Assembly: GCA_963844625.1 (NCBI GenBank)
Contig: CAWJPF010000035.1
Span: 441,015 to 505,014, forward strand
Source: Palsa-504 sp963844625
GTDB taxonomy: Bacteria > Actinomycetota > Actinomycetes > Streptosporangiales > Streptosporangiaceae
Direction: 5' to 3'
Length of the DNA stretch: 64,000 nt
Part shown: in pieces, positions 9,292 through 17,479 of the stretch
How positions within the stretch are numbered: the first letter of the stretch is position 1
Layout: each line of letters opens with the position of its first letter
Notes under the pieces: generated by a model
Told to the model about the DNA's origin: nothing
The model's input: the letters and a program-made list of their open reading frames with translations, nothing else
The model's database searches: none
Position numbers and translations under genes: made by a program

Positions 9292-9645
9292 ATGAGTATT
9301 GGCGCGGATAACCGGATGCGGCAGTTCGTCGCGGCCTGGGACGCCGCCACGACCGTGGTGGCCGAGTGGGCGGAGCGGACCTCGGCGGTGACCGTCGAGT
9401 CGTTCCATAAGCTCACCAACGACCCGGCCGTTCGTGCGGTGATCGACGGATGGCGCATCGGGCCGGTCTGGGCCCGGCGTTACTGTGACTGCCGCTGCGC
9501 TAAGTCACACCCCGATGATGTCGGGGTGTGTGACGGGCACGCGGTGATCATGAGGCGAGTCACCACGGACCAGGACGGTGACGTGGATGTGCCGCTGTGC
9601 GCACCGTGCGCCGTGGCCCAGGGGGTCGCGGAGCAGTCCAGGTAA
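9292..9645 (+). CDS. Small cysteine-containing hypothetical protein
   Basis: A 117-residue protein of unknown function. The N-terminal half is helical (AAWDAATTVVAEWAERT), the C-terminal half has a cluster of possible metal ligands: RYCDCRCAKSH, then VCDGH, then LCAPCAV. The spacing suggests a small zinc site, though no named family is recognised. The ATG at 9292 follows GATGGGGGT. The gene ends eight bases before the DUF3099 gene start, so the two may be co-transcribed. Confidence 0.5.
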   Translation: MSIGADNRMRQFVAAWDAATTVVAEWAERTSAVTVESFHKLTNDPAVRAVIDGWRIGPVWARRYCDCRCAKSHPDDVGVCDGHAVIMRRVTTDQDGDVDVPLCAPCAVAQGVAEQSR

Positions 9646-9653
9646 CCCTGGTC

Positions 9654-9884
9654 ATGCCGGGCGGCGAACAGGACGGGCCCGGACCGCAGCCTTCTCGTCA
9701 CGACAAGCGTCTTTACTTCCTGCTCATGACGATCTGCATCGGCTTGTTCGTTCTTGCCTGGGCGGTCGTGGAGCGGTACTCGGTGGTCGCGGCGGTTATC
9801 TTGTCCGTGGTGGCGCTGGTCATTCCGCCGTTCGCCGCGATCATCGCGAACGTGGCCAGCGCCACCGACCGCCGCCGTCCCTGA
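9654..9884 (+). CDS. DUF3099-like small membrane protein
   Basis: The 76-residue protein has a polar N-terminus, then two hydrophobic helices (FLLMTICIGLFVLAWAVV and VAAVILSVVALVIPPFAAII) ending in a conserved-looking PPFAAIIAN motif. This layout matches actinobacterial DUF3099 proteins, a family without known function. The ATG at 9654 is chosen as the start nearest the domain. Its end lies eight bases from the convergent glycerate kinase gene. Confidence 0.6.
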   Translation: MPGGEQDGPGPQPSRHDKRLYFLLMTICIGLFVLAWAVVERYSVVAAVILSVVALVIPPFAAIIANVASATDRRRP

Positions 9885-9891
9885 CGTGCGG

Positions 9892-11019
9892 TTACGGCGC
9901 GATCCAGTCGCGCGCGACCAGCCCGGCCACCTCTTCGAGCAGCGGGCCGGCCTGGTCACGGCAGCGATCGAGGTCAGGCTCTATATCGGCGAGCGCGTAG
10001 GCCCCTGAAATGCCGACCGAGCCGAGCTGGCTGGCGGTCAGCGAGCACACTCCGGCCACCGCGACCACCGGCAGGTCAGGCGCCACCGCGGCGGCCGCGC
10101 GGGCGACTCCGACCGGAGCCTTCCCGTGCAGCGTCTGCTGGTCCAGCGCCCCCTCGCCGGTGATGACCAGCCGGGCGCCGGACAGGTGACTGGCGAAGGA
10201 GAGCATGTCCAGCATGAGCTCGATGCCTGGCCGGATCGTGGCGCCGAGGAACGCCAGCGTCGCGAAGCCGAGACCGCCCGCCGCGCCCGCGCCCCGCTCC
10301 TGTCGGCTGACCCGGCCGAGTGTCTCCTCGGCCACGTCCGCCCAGCGGGTAAGGCCGTCCTCGAGGCAGATCACGTCCCCGGCGGTCGCGCCCTTCTGCG
10401 GCGCGTAGACCACCGCGGCGCCGCTCGGGCCGAGCAGCGGGTTGTCCACGTCCGTGGCCGCGATCACCTCGGTGCCCGACAGGTCCTTCAGTTGGGAGAG
10501 GTCGATCCGGTGCAACCGCGCCAAGGCGGCCCCGCCCGGCGGGAGCTGGCTGCCTGACTCGTCAAGCAGCCGGGCGCCCAGCGCCGTGACCAGGCCCGCG
10601 CCGCCGTCGGTGGACGCGACGCCGCCCAAGCCGAGCACGATCCGCTTCGCCCGCATCCTGATCGCCGTGAGAATGAGCTCCCCGACCCCGCGGCTGGAGG
10701 CGGTCAGCGGCGCCGGTATGCCATCCGGCAGCCGGCTCAGCCCGCAGGCCTGAGCGGACTCGATGATGGCGGTTCCCTCGCTGACGGCGAAGGCGGCCGT
10801 GGTGGCCAGGCCCGTCGGCCCGCGGACGCCCATCTCCACCCGGCGGTACCCGGCCGCCTCCGCCGCGTCGACGGTGCCTTCCCCGCCGTCCGCGATAGGT
10901 ACCTGCACGGTGGCCAGTCCCGGGCGGGCCCGGGCCAGCCCCGCGGCCACCGACGCGGCCACCTGGGGGGCGGTGAGCGTTCCCTTGAACTTGTCCGGAG
11001 CGACCACTACGTGGCTCAT
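9892..11019 (-). CDS. Glycerate kinase
   Basis: The 375-residue protein matches the GarK/GlxK glycerate kinase family across its length: start VVVAPDKFKGTLTA, PIADGGEGT near 43, GLGGVASTDGGAG near 130, ATDVDNPLLG near 190, and ITGEGALDQQTLHGKAP near 285. It phosphorylates D-glycerate with ATP, to 2-phosphoglycerate in most members. This is the last step that returns glyoxylate carbon from purine breakdown to central metabolism, and its place at the downstream end of the purine cluster fits that role. It is separated from allantoicase by the toxin-antitoxin insert, so its transcription may now depend on readthrough or on a promoter in 11020-11196. Confidence 0.92.
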   Translation of the reverse strand: MSHVVVAPDKFKGTLTAPQVAASVAAGLARARPGLATVQVPIADGGEGTVDAAEAAGYRRVEMGVRGPTGLATTAAFAVSEGTAIIESAQACGLSRLPDGIPAPLTASSRGVGELILTAIRMRAKRIVLGLGGVASTDGGAGLVTALGARLLDESGSQLPPGGAALARLHRIDLSQLKDLSGTEVIAATDVDNPLLGPSGAAVVYAPQKGATAGDVICLEDGLTRWADVAEETLGRVSRQERGAGAAGGLGFATLAFLGATIRPGIELMLDMLSFASHLSGARLVITGEGALDQQTLHGKAPVGVARAAAAVAPDLPVVAVAGVCSLTASQLGSVGISGAYALADIEPDLDRCRDQAGPLLEEVAGLVARDWIAP

Positions 11020-11065
11020 AAGCTCTATGAGATCATGCGGAAGTATTCTCGTAGGCCGATAGATA

Positions 11066-11101
11066 TCAGGCTGTTTCTTCCCAGCGGTGGGCAGCCGCCA
11101 G
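11066..11101 (-). pseudogene. Remnant of a second allantoicase 3' end
   Basis: Read on the minus strand this stretch encodes LAAAHRWEETA followed by TGA, nearly the same as the end of the allantoicase at 11827 (LAAARRRWEETA, stop). The first 24 bases of the two copies (from 11066 and from 11827) agree at 21 positions. It lies on the far side of the small toxin-antitoxin insert, just upstream of glycerate kinase. I read it as the displaced end of an allantoicase gene. Thirty-six bases is short, so chance cannot be excluded. Confidence 0.5.
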
Positions 11102-11196
11102 GACCGGCTTCGGTGCCGCCGATGCGGGTGGGGCCTTCGGCGACGACAGACGGCAGGTGCCGGGGTCCATGGCCATCAAACCCAGCGAAACGCGGC

Positions 11197-11447
11197 CTAC
11201 CCGATCCAGGTGAGATCGAAGATCCGGATCAGCTCGGCATTGTCATCGACGTGGAAGGTAAGCAGGCCCAGCCGGAGCCGAACACGGTCCGACGGTATGC
11301 CGGATCGTCGCCGGGCGGCATTACGACTGCGTCCCAGGGCTCCTCTACCAATTCCACGACTCGGTCCAGCAGTGCGTCGAAAGCCTCGCTGGGCAGGCCG
11401 TTGAGCTGGACTAGGGCGTAGGCCTCGAAACGGACGCGATAGGTCAC
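11197..11447 (-). pseudogene. RelE-like toxin, frameshifted near its C-terminus
   Basis: The frame from 11447 encodes TYRVRFEAYALVQLNGLPSE and VVELVEEPWDAV, a RelE/ParE-like start, through VFGSG near residue 57. It then runs into a short nonsense end (stop near 11229). One base over, the expected ending is intact: GLLTFHVDDNAELIRIFDL followed by TAG at 11197-11199. A one-base loss around 11268-11275 restores a protein of about 83 residues. It overlaps the DUF6247 gene by GTGA. RelE-fold toxins cleave mRNA at the ribosome; here the break would disarm it unless it is a sequencing error. Confidence 0.65.
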
Positions 11448-11758
11448 CGGCGGTTCAGGCGGGCGGGCCAGCCTGGGACGATCTCCTCGATCGGCACTGA
11501 CCCTTCCAGGCTGCCGGCCAGCGCGGCCTCCCGCACATCAGCGAGACGGGCCTCAAAACCCGGCTCCGAGTAGGCGGCTGCGGTCAGCCGCCACAGCCTG
11601 AGCAGGTCATGAAGTGCCCGGTAGCCCTCAGGCCTCCGGGCAGCCTCCGCCGCGGCCGCATACTCGTCGAGAAACTGCTCACGGAACCGCTCGGGCAGCA
11701 CGCGCAGGGTCTCTACCGGGTCATCCGGATCATGCTCCTGCGCAGGCTGAGCGCTCAT
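11444..11758 (-). CDS. DUF6247 family protein, probable antitoxin
   Basis: The 104-residue acidic helical protein (HDPDDPVETLRVLPERFREQ, YRALHDLLRLWRLTA) resembles the actinobacterial DUF6247 group, which has the pattern DPDDP...LPE-F...F--EY...A. It lies immediately upstream of, and overlaps, the RelE-like gene, the order expected for an antitoxin-toxin operon. The C-terminal part (VREAALAGSLEGSVPIEEI) could be the toxin-binding segment. Function is inferred from pairing; no DNA-binding domain is obvious. Confidence 0.6.
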   Translation of the reverse strand: MSAQPAQEHDPDDPVETLRVLPERFREQFLDEYAAAAEAARRPEGYRALHDLLRLWRLTAAAYSEPGFEARLADVREAALAGSLEGSVPIEEIVPGWPARLNRR

Positions 11759-11826
11759 GACAACTAGGCTATCGCTCCGCCCCGCCGGTTCAGGGCTGGC
11801 GACGCGTTCTCGTGAGCTGATACTCC

Positions 11827-12900
11827 TCAGGCGGTTTCCTCCCAGCGGCGCCTGGCGGCGGCGAGGCCCTGGTCGGTCAGCGAGCCGTACAGCCGGAGCC
11901 GGGCTACCCCGCCGTCGGGGAAAATGTTCAGCCGCACGTGGGTGGCTGGCGCGCCATCCAGCCGGAACCGGTGCGGGGTGTCGGGCAGTAGCCGGACGCG
12001 CGGCAGCAGATCGCGCCAGGCGTTGTTGTCGGTCAGCGAGGCGCCCGTGCTCGCGTCCAGCGTCTGCAGCGAGGCGGTGTCGGGCTGGTTACCCCGGTAC
12101 CAGGACGTGTCGATCTCCGCGAGCTTGATGACCCCGTGCGCCGCCAGCCGGATGACCAGCCATTCGTTTCCGGGCTTGCGGCGCCTGCGGGTTTCCCAGC
12201 CTTCGCCCATCACCCGCGAAAGGCCCGGCGATATCACGTTGCGCGGCGAGGAATAGTAGTTCCGGTCGCTGCGGGCCGCCACGTCGGCGCCGTTCTCCAG
12301 CGCCGCGAGATCGAAGGTCAGGCCGTCGAGCAGGGCCGGATCAGGCACTACCTCACCGTGGACGTGCAGCCGGGCCACGCCCCCGTCGGGGAAGATATTC
12401 AGCCGGACGTGGGTGAACCTGCGCCCCGAGCTGACCTTGAACGCGTGCCGGGCATCGCCGGTCAGCAGGCCACGCGGCACGATCTCCTGCCAGGCCCGGG
12501 ACCCGGTACCGTCACCCGGTTCTGCGGCCAGCTCAGCCGCGGTCGGATACCCGCTCGCCGAGAGGGCGTCCGCCGAGCAGGCCTGCGGGTAGTTCCCGGT
12601 AAAGAACGCGGTGTCGACCACGATGGACCGCACGACCCCGGGCACCCCCAGCCGGACGACCGCCCAGTCGCGGACCGTCCGTTCCGGCAGCGCCCCGTCC
12701 GGCCCGCGCCGCCGCCGGGTCTCCCACCCGTCGTACACCTGCCCCTTAGGGCCGTATGTGCCCGGTACGAAGACCGGTGCGTCCGGTTTGATCAGGTTTT
12801 CCTTGGCGGCGAAAAACTCGTCGCTGGCCGCCGCCACCGATCCTCGCAGCCGGAGCAAGTCGGGAAGAAGTTGCTCATCCATACACCGATCATTCCCCAT
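11827..12900 (-). CDS. alc: Allantoicase
   Basis: The 357-residue protein has the two repeated allantoicase modules: FVPGTYGPKGQVYDGWETRR near 44 with HVRLNIFPDGGVARLHVHG near 165, and the second GEGWETRRRRKPG near 230 with HVRLNIFPDGGVARLRLYG near 325. Allantoicase hydrolyses allantoate to ureidoglycolate and urea. The ATG at 12900 overlaps the allantoinase stop as ATGA; an ATG at 12882 preceded by GGGGA is an alternative start. The enzyme follows allantoinase both in the pathway and on the DNA. Its 3' end borders the DUF6247/RelE insert. Confidence 0.93.
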   Translation of the reverse strand: MGNDRCMDEQLLPDLLRLRGSVAAASDEFFAAKENLIKPDAPVFVPGTYGPKGQVYDGWETRRRRGPDGALPERTVRDWAVVRLGVPGVVRSIVVDTAFFTGNYPQACSADALSASGYPTAAELAAEPGDGTGSRAWQEIVPRGLLTGDARHAFKVSSGRRFTHVRLNIFPDGGVARLHVHGEVVPDPALLDGLTFDLAALENGADVAARSDRNYYSSPRNVISPGLSRVMGEGWETRRRRKPGNEWLVIRLAAHGVIKLAEIDTSWYRGNQPDTASLQTLDASTGASLTDNNAWRDLLPRVRLLPDTPHRFRLDGAPATHVRLNIFPDGGVARLRLYGSLTDQGLAAARRRWEETA

Positions 12901-14237
12901 CAGCCCCGTTTCAGTAGCCGGCCAACTGGTTCACCATCCGGCGCACCGCTTTCCGCGTCGAGCAGCGCGGTACCGCGCAGCCACGTCTGCCGTACCCGCC
13001 CGGTCAGCGTCCGCCCCGCGTAGGGCGTCACCGGGTGCCGGTGCTGCAGCCGGGCCGCGTCCACCATGTAGGCCCCGTCCGGATCGAAGGCCACCAGGTC
13101 AGCGTCGTACCCCACCGCCAGGCGTCCCTTCGCGGGCAAGCCCGCGAGGGCGGCCGGGGCCGCTGCCATCCACCGCGCAACGTCGTCCAGGGGCCGCCCG
13201 CGCCGCCGCGCCATCGTCCATACCGCGGACAGGCCGAGCTGGAGCGAGGCGATTCCGCCCCACGCCTGGCCGAAGTCGCCGGAGCCGAAGGACTTGAGCT
13301 CGGGCGGGCAGGGGGAGTGGTCGGACACCACGCAGTCGATCACGCCGGCCTCCACCCCGCGCCACAGCGCCTCGCGGTTGACCGAATCCCGGACCGGCGG
13401 GCAGCACTTGAACTCGGTGGCTCCGTCGGGTACCTGCTCGGATGCGAAGTACAGGTAGTGCGGGCAGGTCTCGGCGGTCAGCCGGATGCCCGCGGCCTTG
13501 GCTCCGGCGATCATGGCGACGCATTCGGCCGCGGACAGGTGCACGATGTGGACCCGGGCGCCCGTGGCGGCGGCGCCGGAGATCACCTTCTCGATGGCAC
13601 GACGTTCCGCGACGGGCGGCCTGGACGCGACGAACGCGCCGTAGTCACGGCCGGACGCCGGCTTGATCTCGGCTCCGTCTTCGGCGTGCACGATCAGCAG
13701 CGCGTCCACCGCGGCCAGCGTGCTCAGCACCGACCGCAGTTCGGCCATCCCGAGCGGGGGGAACTCGGGCACGCCGGAATCGAGCAGGAAGCACTTGAAA
13801 CCGATCACCCCGGCCTCATGCAATGGCCGCAGCGAGGCCTCGCCGCCGGGCACCGCGCCGCCCCAGAACGCCACGTCCACCCAGCATTTCCCGGCCGCGG
13901 CTGCGCGCTTATGCTCGAGCGCCGCCACCGACACGGTGGGCGGGAGCGAGTTGAGCGGCATGTCGCACACCGTGGTGATTCCGCCCGCCGCGGCGGCCCG
14001 GGTGGCGGTCGCGAACCCTTCCCACTCGGTCCGGCCGGGCTCGTTGACGTGCACGTGGGTGTCGACCAGGCCGGGCAGCAGCGCGACGTCGCCGAGATCC
14101 ACGTCGCGGCCGGCGTCGAGGCGCGCGCCGTAATCGTGTACGGCCGCGATGGCCGGCCCGCTCACCGCGACCGACGCCGCCCGCGTCCCGCCGGGCAGCA
14201 CCGTCCGCCGGGACCGGACGACCAGGTCATACCTCAT
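12900..14237 (-). CDS. allB: Allantoinase
   Basis: The 445-residue amidohydrolase shows the metal-site motifs of cyclic amidases: GLVDTHVHVNEPGRTEWEGF near 55-74, a carboxylated-lysine segment GFKCFLL near 148, IVHAEDG near 183, HIVHLSAA near 235 and VVSDHSPCPPELK near 313. It opens allantoin to allantoate. The length is normal for AllB. It sits in the purine cluster with allantoicase downstream (4-base overlap) and overlaps the tartronate semialdehyde reductase remnant by 11 bases upstream. Confidence 0.95.
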   Translation of the reverse strand: MRYDLVVRSRRTVLPGGTRAASVAVSGPAIAAVHDYGARLDAGRDVDLGDVALLPGLVDTHVHVNEPGRTEWEGFATATRAAAAGGITTVCDMPLNSLPPTVSVAALEHKRAAAAGKCWVDVAFWGGAVPGGEASLRPLHEAGVIGFKCFLLDSGVPEFPPLGMAELRSVLSTLAAVDALLIVHAEDGAEIKPASGRDYGAFVASRPPVAERRAIEKVISGAAATGARVHIVHLSAAECVAMIAGAKAAGIRLTAETCPHYLYFASEQVPDGATEFKCCPPVRDSVNREALWRGVEAGVIDCVVSDHSPCPPELKSFGSGDFGQAWGGIASLQLGLSAVWTMARRRGRPLDDVARWMAAAPAALAGLPAKGRLAVGYDADLVAFDPDGAYMVDAARLQHRHPVTPYAGRTLTGRVRQTWLRGTALLDAESGAPDGEPVGRLLKRG

Positions 14238-14484
14238 CCGGCGCCGGCCCCGCTGGCCCGGATAGGGACTCGACGACTTTCAGCAGCGCCGAATGGTCGA
14301 GGGAGCCGTACCCCTGCGCGCGGGCCGCGGCGATGAGCTGGGCGGCCCGGCCGCCCAGCGCCGCGAGCCGGTCCATGGACGACTGCTTGTGGTCATGCCC
14401 GGCCACCTGGTGCCCGGCCCTGACCAGGTTCGCGGCCATCGGGCTGCCCATGATGCCCAGGCCGATGAATCCGATCCGGGACAT
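14227..14484 (-). pseudogene. Tartronate semialdehyde reductase with the middle deleted
   Basis: The 85-residue reading frame joins the first ~50 residues of a beta-hydroxyacid dehydrogenase (IGFIGLGIMGSPMAANL, the NAD(P)-binding loop) directly to the last ~35 residues of such an enzyme (AAQLIAAARAQGYGSLDHSAL). A full GlxR/GarR enzyme is about 295 residues, so some 210 residues are missing, including the catalytic lysine. The frame is kept across the join near GGRAA. GlxR normally reduces tartronate semialdehyde to glycerate and belongs between hydroxypyruvate isomerase and glycerate kinase, exactly this context. The product cannot be an active enzyme. Confidence 0.8.
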
Positions 14485-14490
14485 CCGCCG

Positions 14491-15303
14491 TCACCTCCAG
14501 CCAAAGCTCGACGAGCTATCCGCCGGGTCGAGGGGTTTGTATTCGCAGCCGATCCAGCCGGGGTAACCCTGCGCGGCGAGCTGGCCGAACAAGGCCTGGT
14601 AATCCAGCTCACCCGTGCCCGGAGCGCCGCGGTCAGGGACGTCGGCGACCTGGATATGCGCGATGTCGGCCGCGTCACGGGCCAGCATGGCCGCCAGGTC
14701 CTCGCCCATCCGGCCCAGGTGGTACAGGTCGGCGAGGAACGCGATGTTGGCGACGCCGCCCTGGCGCCGCACCTCGCCGATCACCTCTAGCGCGCTGGCG
14801 CTGGAGACCAGGGGCGCGCGCGGGCTGTCGTAGGAGTTCAGCGCCTCGACGACGACGGTCGCGCCCGCGGCCGCGGCGGCCTGGGCGGCCAGCGTCAGGT
14901 TCTCGGTGCCCAGTTCCTGCTGCTGCCGCGCGGGCACGTCGTCCGCCCGGTTCCCGTATAGCGCGTTGAGTACGGTGCAGCCGGTCCTGGCCGCGATGCC
15001 GACGCAGGCGTCGATATTGTCCCGGAACGCCGCGGAGCCGCCGGGGCGCGACAGCAGCCCGCGGTCACCGGCGGCCAAGTCGCCCCCGGCGAAGTTCAGT
15101 GCGACGAGCCGCACACCGGCGTCACCGAGGGCCTCGACGAAGCCATCGACGTCGCGGTCCCCCGGGACCGGAGCGGTGAACGGCCACCAGAACTCCACCG
15201 CCTCGAACCCGGCGGCGCGCACGGCCGCGGGCCGCTTAAGGAGCGGCAGTTCGGTAAACAGGATCGAGCAGTTGACGTCAAACCGCAGTCCGTGTGTGTG
15301 CAC
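14491..15303 (-). CDS. hyi: Hydroxypyruvate isomerase
   Basis: The 270-residue TIM-barrel protein begins LRFDVNCSILFTELP and has EAVEFWWPF near 40, LVALNFAGGDL near 70, VVEALNSYDSPRAPL near 150, IAFLADLYHLGRMGEDL near 185 and IGCEYKP plus the family ending FGWR. Hyi interconverts hydroxypyruvate and tartronate semialdehyde. The GTG at 15303 is chosen since the longer reading overlaps the MFS gene and adds no conserved sequence. It is followed by the broken reductase; no glyoxylate carboligase gene is in this window, though it is usually adjacent. Confidence 0.9.
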   Translation of the reverse strand: MHTHGLRFDVNCSILFTELPLLKRPAAVRAAGFEAVEFWWPFTAPVPGDRDVDGFVEALGDAGVRLVALNFAGGDLAAGDRGLLSRPGGSAAFRDNIDACVGIAARTGCTVLNALYGNRADDVPARQQQELGTENLTLAAQAAAAAGATVVVEALNSYDSPRAPLVSSASALEVIGEVRRQGGVANIAFLADLYHLGRMGEDLAAMLARDAADIAHIQVADVPDRGAPGTGELDYQALFGQLAAQGYPGWIGCEYKPLDPADSSSSFGWR

Positions 15304-15340
15304 AGCCGCCAGTCTCTCACCCGCCGGCCCGCGAGCGTGG

Positions 15341-16954
15341 TTACCGCGGTGGACCACCCTGCTGCTGCGCGAAGTCCTTGCTGCGGATGGTGGCCAGGGC
15401 GACCACGCCCGACACCAGCGCGATGATGGCCGCGACCAGCAGGATGCGGTTCAGGCCGGTGGTGAAAGCGGCCCGGGTGATCAGTCCCACGGACTGCTGG
15501 GCGCGTGGGGGGAGCTTGGCGATCACGGATCCGATCTCGCCCGACTGAACCGCCGCGGCGATCTGCGAGCCCTGGTGAGACAGTCCGGGCACCCCGGACA
15601 CCCGCGCCATGACCTCGTTCCTGACCTCGTTGGAGAACAGCGCGCCGAGCAGGGCGATGCCGGTGGCGATGCCGACCTGGCGGAAGGTGGAATTGATACC
15701 CGAGGCCATGCCGGCCCGCTGCGGCGGGACCACGCCGACGGCGGTCGAGGCCAGCGGCGGGTTCACCATCCCGGTCCCGATACCGCCCACGATCATCCCC
15801 GGGATCAGGTGAGTCCACGAGGAGCCCGCGTTCAGCCCGCGCATCAGCAGCAGGCTGACGCCTACGAGCAGCAGGCCGGGTCCGATCAGGAACCGGACCG
15901 GCACGTGGGAGCTAAGCCTTCCGGCCACCGTGGCGGCCACCAGAATGCCGCCGGATATGACCATCAGCCGCACGCCGGTGGCCAGCGCCGAGTAACCCAG
16001 GATGTCCTGCAGGTACAGCACCAGGTAGAGCAGCATCGCGAAGATCGAGGCGCTGAGCCCGAACGCCGCGACCGAACCGCCGGTGAAGGTCGGCAGCTTG
16101 AACAGGCTCAGATCGAACATCGGGTGCGCGATGCGCCGCTCCACGAAGACGAAGACGACCAGCAGCGCGGCCGCCGCAGCCAGGCAGCCGAGCACCAGAC
16201 CGTCGGTGAAGGAGCGCTGGTTCGACTCGATCAGCCCGTAGACCAGGCTGGCCAAGGCCACCGTAAAGATCGTGAAACCCGCCCAGTCGGGTCGGCTGGC
16301 GTGCGGCGCCCGGGACTCGGCCACTTTCAGCACCGCGATCACCACGGCCACGATACCGATCGGCACGTTGACGAAGAAGATCCACCGCCAGGACAGCCCT
16401 GAGGTCAAGATCCCGCCCAACAGCGGGCCGATCGCCACCGCCAGGCCGGTCACCGTGCCCCAGACGCCGAACGCGACGCCGCGGTCCTTGCCGCGGAAGG
16501 CATCGGCCAGCAGTGCCAGCGACACCGCGAACATGATCGCTCCGCCGACCCCCTGCAGGGCCCGGGACAGTTGCAGCATCAAGGTACTGACGGCGAAGCC
16601 GCACAGCATCGACGCGCAGGTGAACACGACCAGGCCGACCAGGTATAGCAGCCGTCGGCCGTACATGTCGGCCAGGCTGCCCGCGGTCAGCAGGAACGCG
16701 GCCAGGGTCAGCGCGTACGCGTCTACGACCCACTGCAAGTCCGAGAAGCTCGCGTGCAGTGCCCGCTGGATGTCCGGCAGGGCAACGTTCACGATCGTGA
16801 CGTCCAGGAGGAGCATGAACGTACCGAGGCACACCGCGACGAGCGTCCACCACTTGTTCCCGCGCTGGCCCGGATCCTGCCCGGTCCTTTCGCCGGGCTG
16901 GCCGCGGCGGTCCTGTTCTGGCCCGGACAGGCCTGCTTGGGCTTCGGTCACCAA
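15341..16954 (-). CDS. MFS transporter, DHA2 (EmrB/QacA) type with 14 TMs
   Basis: The 537-residue protein has a 30-residue polar N-terminus and about 14 membrane spans. Visible motifs: LLDVTIVNVALPDIQ in helix 1 (DHA2 motif D1), GSLADMYGRRLLY (motif A) and GPLLGGILTSGLSWRWIFFVN (motif C and following). DHA2 members are proton antiporters that mostly export drugs. Its place inside a purine degradation cluster, where a purine permease might be expected, suggests a role with a pathway metabolite or a passenger role; nothing in the sequence decides this. A 37-base gap separates it from hydroxypyruvate isomerase. Confidence 0.88.
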   Translation of the reverse strand: MVTEAQAGLSGPEQDRRGQPGERTGQDPGQRGNKWWTLVAVCLGTFMLLLDVTIVNVALPDIQRALHASFSDLQWVVDAYALTLAAFLLTAGSLADMYGRRLLYLVGLVVFTCASMLCGFAVSTLMLQLSRALQGVGGAIMFAVSLALLADAFRGKDRGVAFGVWGTVTGLAVAIGPLLGGILTSGLSWRWIFFVNVPIGIVAVVIAVLKVAESRAPHASRPDWAGFTIFTVALASLVYGLIESNQRSFTDGLVLGCLAAAAALLVVFVFVERRIAHPMFDLSLFKLPTFTGGSVAAFGLSASIFAMLLYLVLYLQDILGYSALATGVRLMVISGGILVAATVAGRLSSHVPVRFLIGPGLLLVGVSLLLMRGLNAGSSWTHLIPGMIVGGIGTGMVNPPLASTAVGVVPPQRAGMASGINSTFRQVGIATGIALLGALFSNEVRNEVMARVSGVPGLSHQGSQIAAAVQSGEIGSVIAKLPPRAQQSVGLITRAAFTTGLNRILLVAAIIALVSGVVALATIRSKDFAQQQGGPPR

Positions 16955-17085
16955 AGGCTCCTAGAGCTTGCGGGCAGGGCCCATGAGGACGGACCTGCCG
17001 ACGATACGGGCGCCGGGCTTCCCGTGGCCCCCATGCCAGGTTCCCACGCCGGTTCCGGCTAGGCATACGCGACCCGGCCCGTGGC

Positions 17086-17475
17086 CTACCGCGGGCGGCT
17101 GAGGTAGGCGCGCCAGCCGCCGAAAGACGTGATATCGGTGAGATCCTCCATCGCGGGGCACGGCCTGCGCAGGATCATCCCGAGCGCGGCCGTGCCGTCG
17201 GCGAGCTCGATCACGCCCAGCTCGAGTTCGGGCGGCTCGGCCGGGAGAAGGTCATCGCGCAGCACGCCGAGCGGCAGGTCGTAGACCTCGCCGGCCACGG
17301 CGCCGCCGGCCGCCGCGCCTTCCTCGCACGGCTGCAGGGCGGGGTACCGGTCGCCCACGGAGTAGAGCAGGTAGCGTGGCGCAGTGCTGATCTCGGCCAC
17401 CAGAGGCGCTCCGGCCAGCAGGTGATGCAGCGGCCCGCCTCGCATGCCGCCGCCGTTCAGGAACATGTGCGGCAC
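17086..17475 (-). CDS. AtzF C-terminal-domain-like protein (allophanate hydrolase-related)
   Basis: The 129-residue protein (MFLNGGGMRGGPLHHLL, YDLPLGVLRDDLLPAEPPELE, LGVIELADG, ending DITSFGGWRAYL) matches the free-standing relative of the C-terminal domain of allophanate hydrolase, a gamma-glutamylcyclotransferase-like fold. In AtzF that domain decarboxylates N-carboxyurea-type intermediates. Here it is separate from any amidase and lies four bases after the xanthine dehydrogenase large subunit, so it probably acts in ureide or urea-derived nitrogen release. The GTG at 17475 has AGGA upstream; an ATG at 17466 is possible. Confidence 0.7.
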   Translation of the reverse strand: MPHMFLNGGGMRGGPLHHLLAGAPLVAEISTAPRYLLYSVGDRYPALQPCEEGAAAGGAVAGEVYDLPLGVLRDDLLPAEPPELELGVIELADGTAALGMILRRPCPAMEDLTDITSFGGWRAYLSRPR

Positions 17476-17479
17476 GGCG

